12,771 nt of DNA from a bacterium (GTDB lineage Bacteria; Blakebacterota; Blakebacteria; Blakebacterales; Blakebacteraceae): NCBI GenBank assembly GCA_025774205.1, contig JALGWK010000145.1, positions 1 through 12,771 of the forward strand. The letters are read 5' to 3'. A model generated the notes under the pieces. That model did no database searches. It worked only from the letters and a program-made list of their open reading frames with translations, and was not told the DNA's origin. The position numbers and the translations under genes were made by a program. Positions 7,047 to 12,771 of this stretch are shown here, one piece after another; the stretch's first letter is position 1, and each line of letters begins with the position of its first letter.

Positions 7047-7613
7047 TCAGTCCTCTTGTGTTCGACCCCGCTTCGGCTTCATTCCTTGCGCCTGAAATAT
7101 CTCAAGCAGGGTGAGTTTCGCCCGGTGGAGCAGTGATTCGACCGCTCCGATGCTCAGGTCCATGACTTCGGCGATCCTGGGAGCTGTCAGCTCTTCGAAG
7201 CGGTACATGATGATGGCGGTCCGCTGGCGCTCGGGGAGAGAGTCGATCGCCTCCCACACCATCCGGGTCCGTTCCTCGTCGAGCAGGGAGGAGTCGGGCG
7301 CTGGAGGCGGCGTGGAGACACCGGGACCGTACTGCTCCCGCCGGTTCTGTTCCCGCTTCCTGCCCCGGATGAGATTGAGGGAGAGGTTGATCGTCATGCG
7401 GTGGAGCCAGGTCGAGAGAGCCGATTCACCCCTGAATCGTTTCAGCTCCCGCCAGGCCTTGATGAAAACCTCCTGCGTGACGTCGTAAGCGTCATCATCC
7501 CCGACCATCCGGACGGCGGTCCGGTAGACCCGGTCCTGGTATTGGTGTACCAGGACCCCGTAGGCGTCTTCATCGCCCGCCCGGGCCCGCTGGATGAGGT
7601 TCGGTTCGTCCAT
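7047..7613 (-). CDS. RNA polymerase ECF sigma factor (operon 2)
   Basis: A 188-residue RpoE-like sigma factor, clearly different from the operon 1 protein. Region 2 covers about 5-85 (DAYDVTQEVFIKAWRELKRF, then SALSTWLHRMTINLSLNLIR). Region 4 covers about 118-172 (LPERQRTAIIMYRFEELT, then IAEVMDLSIGAVESLLHRAK). A linker rich in Pro and Ser lies between. The track would also allow a TTG start one codon upstream (7616), and the nearest GGAG is 12-15 bases away, so the exact start is uncertain. It heads the three-gene operon with the Cys-less anti-sigma candidate and the Spy-like protein. A divergent promoter region separates it from thrB. Confidence 0.92.
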   Translation of the reverse strand: MDEPNLIQRARAGDEDAYGVLVHQYQDRVYRTAVRMVGDDDAYDVTQEVFIKAWRELKRFRGESALSTWLHRMTINLSLNLIRGRKREQNRREQYGPGVSTPPPAPDSSLLDEERTRMVWEAIDSLPERQRTAIIMYRFEELTAPRIAEVMDLSIGAVESLLHRAKLTLLEIFQAQGMKPKRGRTQED

Positions 7614-7692
7614 CAATCAATCACTGCTCCGGCATGATTCAGACAGCGGCGTCCCGCTCTTCGCTCCGGTCCGTTCAGGATCCGCCCCACAC

Positions 7693-7721
7693 TGGATGAC
7701 GGGTGCCTGAGGAAGTATAGT
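7693..7721 (+). promoter_or_regulatory. Candidate promoter for thrB
   Basis: TGGATG (7693-7698, 3 of 6 matches) and TATAGT (7716-7721, 5 of 6 matches) are separated by 17 bases, giving a predicted start near 7728 and a leader of about 93 bases. It overlaps the candidate minus-strand promoter for the sigma gene. Confidence 0.4.
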
Positions 7722-7742
7722 GCCGGGGACGGATCGGGTTCC
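7714..7742 (-). promoter_or_regulatory. Candidate promoter for ECF operon 2
   Basis: On the minus strand GGAACC (7742-7737) and TATACT (7719-7714) are 17 bases apart. The -10 box is a good housekeeping match, while the -35 resembles the GGAAC box used by many ECF sigma factors, so the responsible sigma is unclear. The -10 box overlaps the -10 box of the opposite candidate promoter. The predicted leader to the sigma start is about 95 bases. Confidence 0.35.
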
Positions 7743-7759
7743 ATGCTCCCCGGTCGTCC

Positions 7760-7790
7760 CGGCGTTTCGGTTCCTCCGTAACCGGCGCCG
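7760..7790 (+). promoter_or_regulatory. Stem-loop in the thrB leader
   Basis: Two stacked stems are possible: CGGCG (7760-7764) with CGCCG (7786-7790), and CGGTT (7768-7772) with AACCG (7780-7784), around a 7-base loop. An asymmetric internal loop (3 versus 1 base) separates them. It lies about 30 bases before the start codon with no T-run, so it is not a terminator; no known leader or riboswitch is recognised. Confidence 0.3.
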
Positions 7791-7820
7791 CGATACCCTT
7801 CAGATTCGGGAGAGACTCCA

Positions 7821-8783
7821 ATGAAGCGCAGCGTCCAGACGGTGGTGCCGGGTTCCACCAGCAATCTGGGCCCCGGGTTCGACCTGTTCGGGCTCGCGGT
7901 GGACCTCTACCTGAGAGTTACCGTGGAGGTGGAAGGTTCCTTCAGCATGGCGGGCACGGTTGAGACCGAGTGGGTGGTCGAGTGGGAGGGGGAGGGTACC
8001 GGCCCTCCGGCCATGGTCCCGCTTGATGATTCGAACCTCGTGGTCCGGGGACTTATCCGGATATGGACAGCCGCCGGACTCTCACTCGACGGGAGAGCGA
8101 TCATCACGGGCCGGTCCGAAATCCCTGTGGCCCGGGGATTGGGCGCCAGCGGAGCGGCAATCGTGGCGGGACTGCTGGCCGGATCGCACCTGGCCGAGGC
8201 CGCCGTCGATGAGGATCAACTCGTCGCCATGGCCATCGCCGAGGAGGGTCATCCCGACAATGTCTCACCTTCCCTGAGAGGCGGACTTATCGCCGCCGCC
8301 GTCCTGGACGACAGCGAGGTACTCCTCCATCGCGGTCGGCTCCATGAGGATTACCTGATCGGGGCCGTGATCCCCGAGCTGGCTCTCTCCACCCGCCTTG
8401 CCCGGGAGGCGCTCCCTGGCCAGGTTGCCCATCTGGACGCCGTCCGCAGCCAGCAGCGGACCTTCTTCCTCTTCCACGCCCTCGAGAAGGGGCAGACCGA
8501 CCGCCTCGACCGGCTCACCCGCGACATTCTCCATGAGCCCTACCGGGCCAGGCTGATCCCGGCCTTTGACGACCTGTGCGGACTGGCCCGCGGCAATGGG
8601 GCCGATGCCGTCTGGCTGAGCGGCAGCGGGCCGACGATCATCGTTCTATGCGATGGAACGATCGACCGGGTGGAGGAGGTCTGCGCTCACCTGGTGAGGC
8701 GGTGGTCGGCGGAAGGAGTCGAGAGCCGGGCCATCGTGATCGGTCCCGATGACCTGGGTGGAGCGGTGATCGAAGAGGCCTGA
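7821..8783 (+). CDS. thrB: Homoserine kinase
   Basis: A 320-residue GHMP-family kinase that phosphorylates L-homoserine with ATP in threonine synthesis. GHMP motif 1 is VPGSTSNLGPGFDLFGLAV (9-27). The phosphate loop is PVARGLGASGAA (102-113), where most homologues read PLARGLGSSAAA. EEGHPDNVSPSLRGG (141-155) is characteristic of ThrB, as is LSTRLAREALPGQV (189-202). Motif 3 is LSGSGPTI (266-273). Length is normal for the family and the ATG has GGGAGAG 6 bases upstream. No thrA, thrC or asd is next to it, so the pathway is dispersed here. It converges on the broken ATPase gene with about 70 bases between; only a weak hairpin near 8783-8804 is there. Confidence 0.94.
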   Translation: MKRSVQTVVPGSTSNLGPGFDLFGLAVDLYLRVTVEVEGSFSMAGTVETEWVVEWEGEGTGPPAMVPLDDSNLVVRGLIRIWTAAGLSLDGRAIITGRSEIPVARGLGASGAAIVAGLLAGSHLAEAAVDEDQLVAMAIAEEGHPDNVSPSLRGGLIAAAVLDDSEVLLHRGRLHEDYLIGAVIPELALSTRLAREALPGQVAHLDAVRSQQRTFFLFHALEKGQTDRLDRLTRDILHEPYRARLIPAFDDLCGLARGNGADAVWLSGSGPTIIVLCDGTIDRVEEVCAHLVRRWSAEGVESRAIVIGPDDLGGAVIEEA

Positions 8784-8853
8784 TCAGCGACGTCTGCTGA
8801 GATCCCCACTGATGTCGACAGCGCCGGGTCTGACCGGTTCAGGCAGGAGGCTC

Positions 8854-9630
8854 CTAGTAGTCGTCTTCGTCGTCATCAACGGGCCAGGCGGCCGGATTGG
8901 GCATCACACTCCCCGGTTCACGGAACTGTTTGCGGGCCGCGAGCGGATCGAGAGGTAGCCAGGCCTTCATCAGCCGGCGGGCTGCTTCGGTCCGCGCGTG
9001 TTTCGCCAGCCGGTGCATCGAGGCCACCTCGACGATCTTGCCCTCCGCCATCACGAGCACCCGATCAGCACCCAGACTACGGCAATGCCGTGAAGGGCCG
9101 TCATCTCCCTGAAAAGATCGACCAGCGAGATGGCAGCCTCAGGATCGAGGCCGGCCGTTGGTTCGTCGGCCAGTACGACCTTGGGAGAACCGGCGAGCGC
9201 CCTGGCGACGGCTGCCCGCCGCATCTGCCCACCGGAAAGGGCCGCGGGCCGCAGGTCCCACTGCATGTTGGAGAGGGTGACCGATCGGAGCAGTTTGACC
9301 GCTTTTGTCCGGGCCTCTGCCCGCTTGACACCGGCCAGGATCATCGGTTCACAGACCGACCGGAAGACCGACCAGCGCGGATCGAAGGTTGGAAGAGGGT
9401 GCTGGGGGAGCCAGCCGATCGAGTCGGGCGCCCGCAGGGTGCCGCGCTCGATGGGGAGCAGCCTGGCAATCGTCCGCAGGACCGTGGTCTTCCCCACCCC
9501 GCTCTCGCCCACGATCACCGCCCGCTCACCAGGGTAAGCTTAAAGAACAACCCTTCAGGACGGGCTGCGATTCCTCGCCGCCAGGTCGTACCTCAACCCC
9601 CCTCAGTTCGATGATCGCCGCGCCTCTCAT
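8854..9630 (-). pseudogene. ABC peptide/nickel importer ATPase (DppF/OppF-like), disrupted by two frame breaks
   Basis: The second ATPase of the importer, in three frames. Frame 1 (9630-9526) starts with an ATG overlapping the previous stop as ATGA and encodes MRGAAIIELRGVEV through LKGCSLSL, then stops. Frame 2 continues from about 9538, reading YPGERAVIVGESGVGKTT with Walker A, then Q-loop WLPQHPLPTF, signature LSGGQMRRA, Walker B VVLADEPTAGLD and VVWV, and stops at 9051. Frame 3 resumes at about 9069 with ADRVLVMAEGKIVEV and ends in an acidic tail DDDEDDY at 8854. The first break fits loss of about 2 nt. At the second, roughly 10 residues expected between VVWV and ADRVLVM, including the H-loop histidine, are missing along with a frame change. 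As written, it cannot make an active ATPase; real decay and assembly error are both possible. Confidence 0.82.
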
Positions 9631-10397
9631 ACCGGCATCGAGAGCCGGGCCGTGTGACGGACCAGCGGCAGAGGTTTATCACCGAAGGGATCGAGGAGAT
9701 CGAGCGGGGTACCGTCGGCGTCGATCCGCCCCTTCGCGATGTGGATCACCCGATCACTGAGTGCCGCGGCTATCCGCATGTCGTGGGTAATCCAGAGCAC
9801 GGCCGCCGAGGCGTGCTGGGCCAGCGAAGTGATAATCCGCCCCAGGATGAGAGCTCGTGGAGGATCGAGGTGGGCGGTCGGTTCGTCGGCCACGACGAGC
9901 ATCGGCCCGGGCAGGAAGGCGCTGATCACCGCCGCGCGCTGCAGCATCCCGCCGCTCATTTCATATGGGCACCGCCGGGACAGTTCCTTCCGGTCGGGCA
10001 GACCGGTCACCTTCAAAAGGCGGTCGAGCGGCTCCGCGACCTTCTTCCGGTCTTTGATCCCTTCCAGCATCTGCGGCAGAAGGGGCCGGGTGGGTGTGAA
10101 GGCCCTGGCCGGCTCCTGGGGGATCCACCTGACGCTGACGCCCCTGATTCCGGACCACGCCTGGAGGTTGCCGACCGGGACAGCGCTAGGCCCGAGGTGA
10201 ACGATACCCTTCGCTGAAGCTCCCATGAAGGGCAGGAGACCCGCCATGGCGTGTCCGAGGGTGCTCTTCCCCGTGCCGGTGCGACCGGTGACAGTGGTGA
10301 TCTTGCCCGGCTGGAGTTCCAGATGGGATATAGCCAGGATCGTTCCGGAGCGTCCGTAGCTTACTTCGAAGTCAGCGAGTACGATGCGCTTACTCAT
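9627..10397 (-). CDS. ABC peptide/nickel importer ATP-binding protein (DppD/OppD-like)
   Basis: A complete cytosolic ATPase of 256 residues that would power import with its DppF-like partner. Walker A is GRTGTGKST (38-46), Q-loop IPQEPARAF (92-100), signature YEMSGGMLQRA (145-155), Walker B MLVVADEPTAHLD (166-178) and H-loop ITHD (H205). The signature differs from canonical LSGGQ but keeps the SGG core. At 256 residues it lacks the 60-80 residue C-terminal extension typical of OppD/DppD. The start overlaps the permease stop by 8 nt, and its own stop overlaps the next ATPase gene by 4 nt. Since that partner is broken, this protein would have to act as a homodimer or with another subunit if the transporter is to work. 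Confidence 0.9.
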   Translation of the reverse strand: MSKRIVLADFEVSYGRSGTILAISHLELQPGKITTVTGRTGTGKSTLGHAMAGLLPFMGASAKGIVHLGPSAVPVGNLQAWSGIRGVSVRWIPQEPARAFTPTRPLLPQMLEGIKDRKKVAEPLDRLLKVTGLPDRKELSRRCPYEMSGGMLQRAAVISAFLPGPMLVVADEPTAHLDPPRALILGRIITSLAQHASAAVLWITHDMRIAAALSDRVIHIAKGRIDADGTPLDLLDPFGDKPLPLVRHTARLSMPV

Positions 10398-11292
10398 CGG
10401 TCACCAGCCTCCCCGGGGTGACCCGTTCCAGTTCCTCGGTAACTGAGTAGTCAGTCGACATCAGGCGATCGGCGGTGGTCGTGCGGTGCACGTTGAGCCT
10501 GCGGGCCAGGCGGTCGCCGGCAAGATGAAGGGATACCAGCCAGATAGCGAGTGTGAGTCCGGAGACCAGCAGGATCCAGGGCGCGGTCACCATCGCGACA
10601 CCATCGGCGATCAGGGTTCCCCACGAGGCCATCGGAGGCGCGACCCCGAGGCCGAGGAAGGAGAGGAAGGCTTCCTGCATCATGACGATGGGGAGCATCA
10701 GGGTGGCGTAGACAACGAGCGGTCCAGCGAGATTCGGGAGGAGATGGGCCCGGAGCACATAGAACCGGCTGCCTCCCATCATCCGCGAGGCCTCGAGGAA
10801 GGCTTCCCCGCGGAGGTCCCTTATACCGGCCCGGACCACCCGGGAGAGAGGCAGCCACTCGACCAGCCCCAGGACCACGAAAAGGAGGAGCAGGCTCCTC
10901 TCACCGGCCAGGCTCACCAGGAGGATGACCAGGAACATGTACGGCAGGGAGAACCCGACATCCACGGCGCGCATCATGACTTCGTCGGTCCGCGGTCCGG
11001 CCAGACCGGCGATGCCGCCCCAGATCGTGCCGATCACGAGCGCCAGGATGGTCGCTCCGATCCCGACCGCCATGGTGGTGCGCATTCCCTCGAGAAGACG
11101 GGCCGCCATGTCGCGACCGAGCGCGTCGGTTCCGAAGATGTGCCGGGTCGAAGGCGGCTGGGCTTCCGGGAGGACACTCCCGGCCAGCTCGGCCGGCAGT
11201 ATCTCCGCGCCGAGCAGGGCGACAACGGCTCCCCCCAGAAGGATGATGAGGAGGACAAGGTCGACCAGTGCCGTTCCCGGTCTGAGCTTCAT
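10390..11292 (-). CDS. ABC peptide/nickel importer permease (DppC/OppC-like)
   Basis: A 300-residue inner-membrane permease. I see an N-terminal membrane segment (about 9-29), the family motif HIFGTDALGRDMAARLLEG (51-69), and further segments at about 74-97, 112-129, 133-148, 190-210 and 238-257. The cytoplasmic EAA loop that contacts the ATPases is at about 163-190 (EAFLEASRMMGGSRFYVLRA). Downstream is LSFLGLGVAPPMASWGTL (210-227), which is strongly conserved in DppC. The ATG overlaps the stop of the other permease as ATGA, and its TAA overlaps the first ATPase by 8 nt. It looks intact. Whether the ligand is a peptide, nickel, opine or sugar cannot be told from this subunit. Confidence 0.93.
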   Translation of the reverse strand: MKLRPGTALVDLVLLIILLGGAVVALLGAEILPAELAGSVLPEAQPPSTRHIFGTDALGRDMAARLLEGMRTTMAVGIGATILALVIGTIWGGIAGLAGPRTDEVMMRAVDVGFSLPYMFLVILLVSLAGERSLLLLFVVLGLVEWLPLSRVVRAGIRDLRGEAFLEASRMMGGSRFYVLRAHLLPNLAGPLVVYATLMLPIVMMQEAFLSFLGLGVAPPMASWGTLIADGVAMVTAPWILLVSGLTLAIWLVSLHLAGDRLARRLNVHRTTTADRLMSTDYSVTEELERVTPGRLVTDE

Positions 11293-12476
11293 GATCTGCC
11301 CTTCCTCGATGGTTTCCCCTTCTTCGATGGTTTACCACTCTTCGATGGTGCGCCTCCCCTGGGTGGAACGCCTCTCTTCGCCGGCACACCTCTCTTCGGC
11401 GGCACACCCCTCTTCGGCGGTACACCTTTCTTCGATGGTTTGCCTTTGCCTGCTGCCTTCTCCGCGACCCGGGCTTTGCCAGCCGCCTTCTTCAGCACCT
11501 GCCGGCGGGCGCGCTCGGCCACTGTCCATTCGGCATGTTCCTGGCGCAGGCGGGGATCGAGACGGATATGGGCGAGGTCAGCCACGGTGTGGACAATAAG
11601 GAGGAGGAGGGCGTAGAGCAGGGTGGCCCCGATCACGATCGGGTAGTCGCGGGCGAGGGCACCGTCTATGAAGAAGCGGCCCATCCCGGGCAGGCTGAAG
11701 ATCTTTTCCACCACCACACTGCCGGTCACCAGTCCCGCCAGCATCGGCGCGATGTAGTTAAGGAGCAGGGGCAGTCCCCTCGGCGCGGCGTGTCTCCTCA
11801 CGACCTGCCAGGAGCTCAGCCCGCGGGAGCGTGCCGCGAGGCACTCGGGACGATCGATGCACTCGGAGAGGACATTGCGCCAGAAACGGGCCAGCGAGCC
11901 CCCCACCGGGAGACCGAGGGTCAGGGCCGGCAGGACCAGGTGGCCGGGAGAGCCCCAGAGCGCGGCCGGGAAGAGACCGAGGCCGACCGCCAGGACCCGG
12001 ATGAGGATCGGGCCGAGGACGAAGACCGGTACAGCGAGCGCGATGAGCGCCGCCAGGGAGACGGCCGGTCCTGCCCGGGGCCGGATGACGGCCAGAGTGC
12101 CGCCTCCCAGACCGAAGAGGAGAGCCAGGAAGAGTGCGGCGAGCCCGAGGATGAGGCTCGGTACGAAGCCATCAAGGAGCACCCGCATGGCCGGCCGTTC
12201 CGGCTGCTGAAAGGAAGGACCGAGCGAACCGGTAAGGAGATTCCCCCAGAAGCGGACGTACTGTGTGATCAGCGACCGGTCGAGCCCGTAACGAGCCTCG
12301 ATGTTGGCTCGCACTGCTTCCGGTACGGCCTGCTCGTTCCGGAATGGCCCGCCGGGAGCGGCCCGCGTCAGGATGAAGGTCAGGCTCACGATGACGAAGA
12401 GCGTGGGCAACGCCGTGAGAAGTCGCCGCCTGAGCAGGGGCGAGATGGGGGGAAGGAGGAAGCGGCCCTCGTTCAT
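11289..12476 (-). CDS. ABC peptide/nickel importer permease (DppB/OppB-like) with basic repeat tail
   Basis: A permease of 395 residues from its own ATG at 12476. The first membrane segment is LLTALPTLFVIVSLTFILTR (19-38), and others lie near 105-130, 138-165, 179-198, 240-258 and 279-302. The EAA loop is ECLAARSRGLSSWQVVRRHA (211-230), and VVVEKIFSLPGMGR (254-267) and ARDYPIVIGA are DppB hallmarks. The usual protein ends near LDPRLR (311). Here about 85 more residues follow, Ala/Lys-rich first and then eight hexapeptides of the GVPPKR/GKPSKK kind (345-395), a very basic tail expected in the cytoplasm. In the present sequence the frame is open upstream into the binding-protein gene because of a 22-bp duplication. 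An independent start at 12476 is still likely. Confidence 0.88.
   Translation of the reverse strand: MNEGRFLLPPISPLLRRRLLTALPTLFVIVSLTFILTRAAPGGPFRNEQAVPEAVRANIEARYGLDRSLITQYVRFWGNLLTGSLGPSFQQPERPAMRVLLDGFVPSLILGLAALFLALLFGLGGGTLAVIRPRAGPAVSLAALIALAVPVFVLGPILIRVLAVGLGLFPAALWGSPGHLVLPALTLGLPVGGSLARFWRNVLSECIDRPECLAARSRGLSSWQVVRRHAAPRGLPLLLNYIAPMLAGLVTGSVVVEKIFSLPGMGRFFIDGALARDYPIVIGATLLYALLLLIVHTVADLAHIRLDPRLRQEHAEWTVAERARRQVLKKAAGKARVAEKAAGKGKPSKKGVPPKRGVPPKRGVPAKRGVPPRGGAPSKSGKPSKKGKPSRKGRS
11293..11445 (-). repeat. Degenerate 18-bp repeat array coding for a Lys/Pro/Gly tail
   Basis: About eight and a half 18-base units in register (11311, 11329, 11347, 11365, 11383, 11401, 11419 and 11437 are unit starts) encode hexapeptides such as GVPPKR, GVPAKR, GAPSKS and GKPSKK at the permease C-terminus. 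Units differ mainly at a few positions, so the array is older than the two perfect duplications elsewhere in the window. Confidence 0.85.
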
Positions 12477-12771
12477 CGCTCGGGGGTCCAGTCGAGGTCG
12501 ATCCGGACTCCAGTCGAGGTCGATCCGGACGCCGGTCCAGCCGACCACGTCGAGCGGGTTGGGCCGCAGGCCGCTCACGTACGGCTTGATGAGCTGGACG
12601 TTGCTGCTCTGGAAGATCGGGATGATCGGGACATCGGCGAGCATCAGCGCTTCGGCTTCTGCCAGGAGCCGGTTCCGCGTCCCCCGATCGGATGATCGTC
12701 GGGCCTCCTCGAGAAGCCGGTCATAGCGGGTGTCGGTCCAGCCGGTCCAGTTGTTCGGGTTCCCCCTCTCG
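12477..12771 (-). CDS. Periplasmic substrate-binding protein (OppA/DppA-like), C-terminal part, stop lost
   Basis: The last 98 codons of a family 5 extracellular solute-binding protein, running in from the right edge. It reads NPNNWTGWTDTRYDRLLEEA, then EAEALMLADVPIIPIFQSSN and LIKPYVSGLRPNPLDV, all typical of the C-terminal lobe of OppA/DppA proteins. In an intact importer this lipoprotein or periplasmic protein captures the ligand. As sequenced it has no stop of its own: the frame passes through DWSPDRPRLDPRA into the permease. Removing one copy of the 22-bp repeat gives DLDWTPER and a TGA overlapping the permease ATG as ATGA, which matches the coupling of the other operon genes. The N-terminus and signal peptide are outside the window. 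Confidence 0.87.
12487..12530 (-). repeat. Perfect 22-bp tandem duplication at the binding-protein/permease junction
   Basis: Bases 12487-12508 and 12509-12530 are identical at all 22 positions, with mismatches immediately outside (G versus C on the left, T versus G on the right). Twenty-two is not a multiple of three, so the extra copy shifts the frame by one and removes the inferred original stop of the binding-protein gene. Confidence 0.97.

Noticed and set aside
8783-8804. Hairpin GATCAGC/GCTGAGATC after thrB as a terminator
   Set aside because: The stem needs a bulge, is short and has no T-run.
10486-11616. Long plus-strand ORF (376 codons) with repeats of the GTPLFGG kind
   Set aside because: It is the mirror of the permease genes; its repeats are simply the antisense of the Lys/Pro/Gly tail, and the minus-strand frames carry clear family motifs.
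12487-12530. CRISPR-like or attachment-site repeat
   Set aside because: Only two adjacent copies without spacers, located exactly at a gene junction; a tandem duplication explains it fully.
11535-12695. Long plus-strand ORF (386 codons), very rich in charged residues
   Set aside because: Antisense shadow of the DppB-like permease in GC-rich DNA; no domain, no ribosome-binding site.

Overview
The window is a GC-rich, gene-dense piece of a bacterial chromosome with no tRNA, rRNA, CRISPR array or insertion sequence that I can see. A secreted protein with a TonB C-terminal domain, Zn-type anti-sigma factors, a Spy/CpxP-like envelope protein and a group 2 (RocA-type) proline-pathway dehydrogenase point to a diderm, probably an uncultured lineage of the FCB/Gemmatimonadota-like kind. 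That placement is an inference from gene style only. No gap between genes exceeds about 205 bases.

Layout, left to right. (1) 1-1419 (+): a 5'-truncated L-glutamate gamma-semialdehyde dehydrogenase, followed by a strong bidirectional hairpin terminator. (2) 1542-3729 (-): a tightly coupled ECF operon of sigma factor, zinc anti-sigma factor and exported TonB_C-domain protein, each junction overlapping by 4 nt. (3) 3868-5263 (+), divergent from it: endonuclease III carrying a perfect 66-bp tandem duplication, overlapping a histidine phosphatase. (4) 5289-5744 (-): an Rrf2/IscR-like regulator with three Fe-S-type cysteines, preceded by nested dyads over its likely promoter. (5) 5917-7613 (-): a second ECF operon of sigma factor, Cys-less membrane anti-sigma candidate and Spy/CpxP-like periplasmic protein. 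(6) 7821-8783 (+): homoserine kinase, divergent from the second sigma gene across about 205 bp with overlapping candidate promoters. (7) 8854-12771 (-): an oligopeptide/dipeptide/nickel-type ABC importer operon (substrate-binding protein, two permeases, two ATPases) running in from beyond the right edge.

The most striking signal is a set of small, precise rearrangements in otherwise normal genes. A perfect 22-bp tandem duplication at the end of the binding-protein gene shifts the frame by +1. This destroys an inferred stop that overlapped the permease start, so binding protein and permease now read as one ORF. A perfect 66-bp (22-codon) tandem duplication repeats the first helix of endonuclease III. 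The last ATPase gene is broken twice: a small shift before Walker A, and a roughly 10-residue loss that removes the H-loop. These could be real recent mutations or assembly errors; reads across 3906-4037, 9060-9080, 9526-9545 and 12487-12530 would decide.

Functionally, both ECF modules look like cell-envelope surveillance systems whose last gene encodes an exported protein. The ABC operon would import peptides or related ligands if intact. PruA, ThrB, Nth and the phosphatase are housekeeping. I did not find a convincing entirely new defence or mobile system. The most unusual items are the rearrangements, a Lys/Pro/Gly hexapeptide-repeat tail on the permease, and the two different ECF modules less than 4 kb apart.
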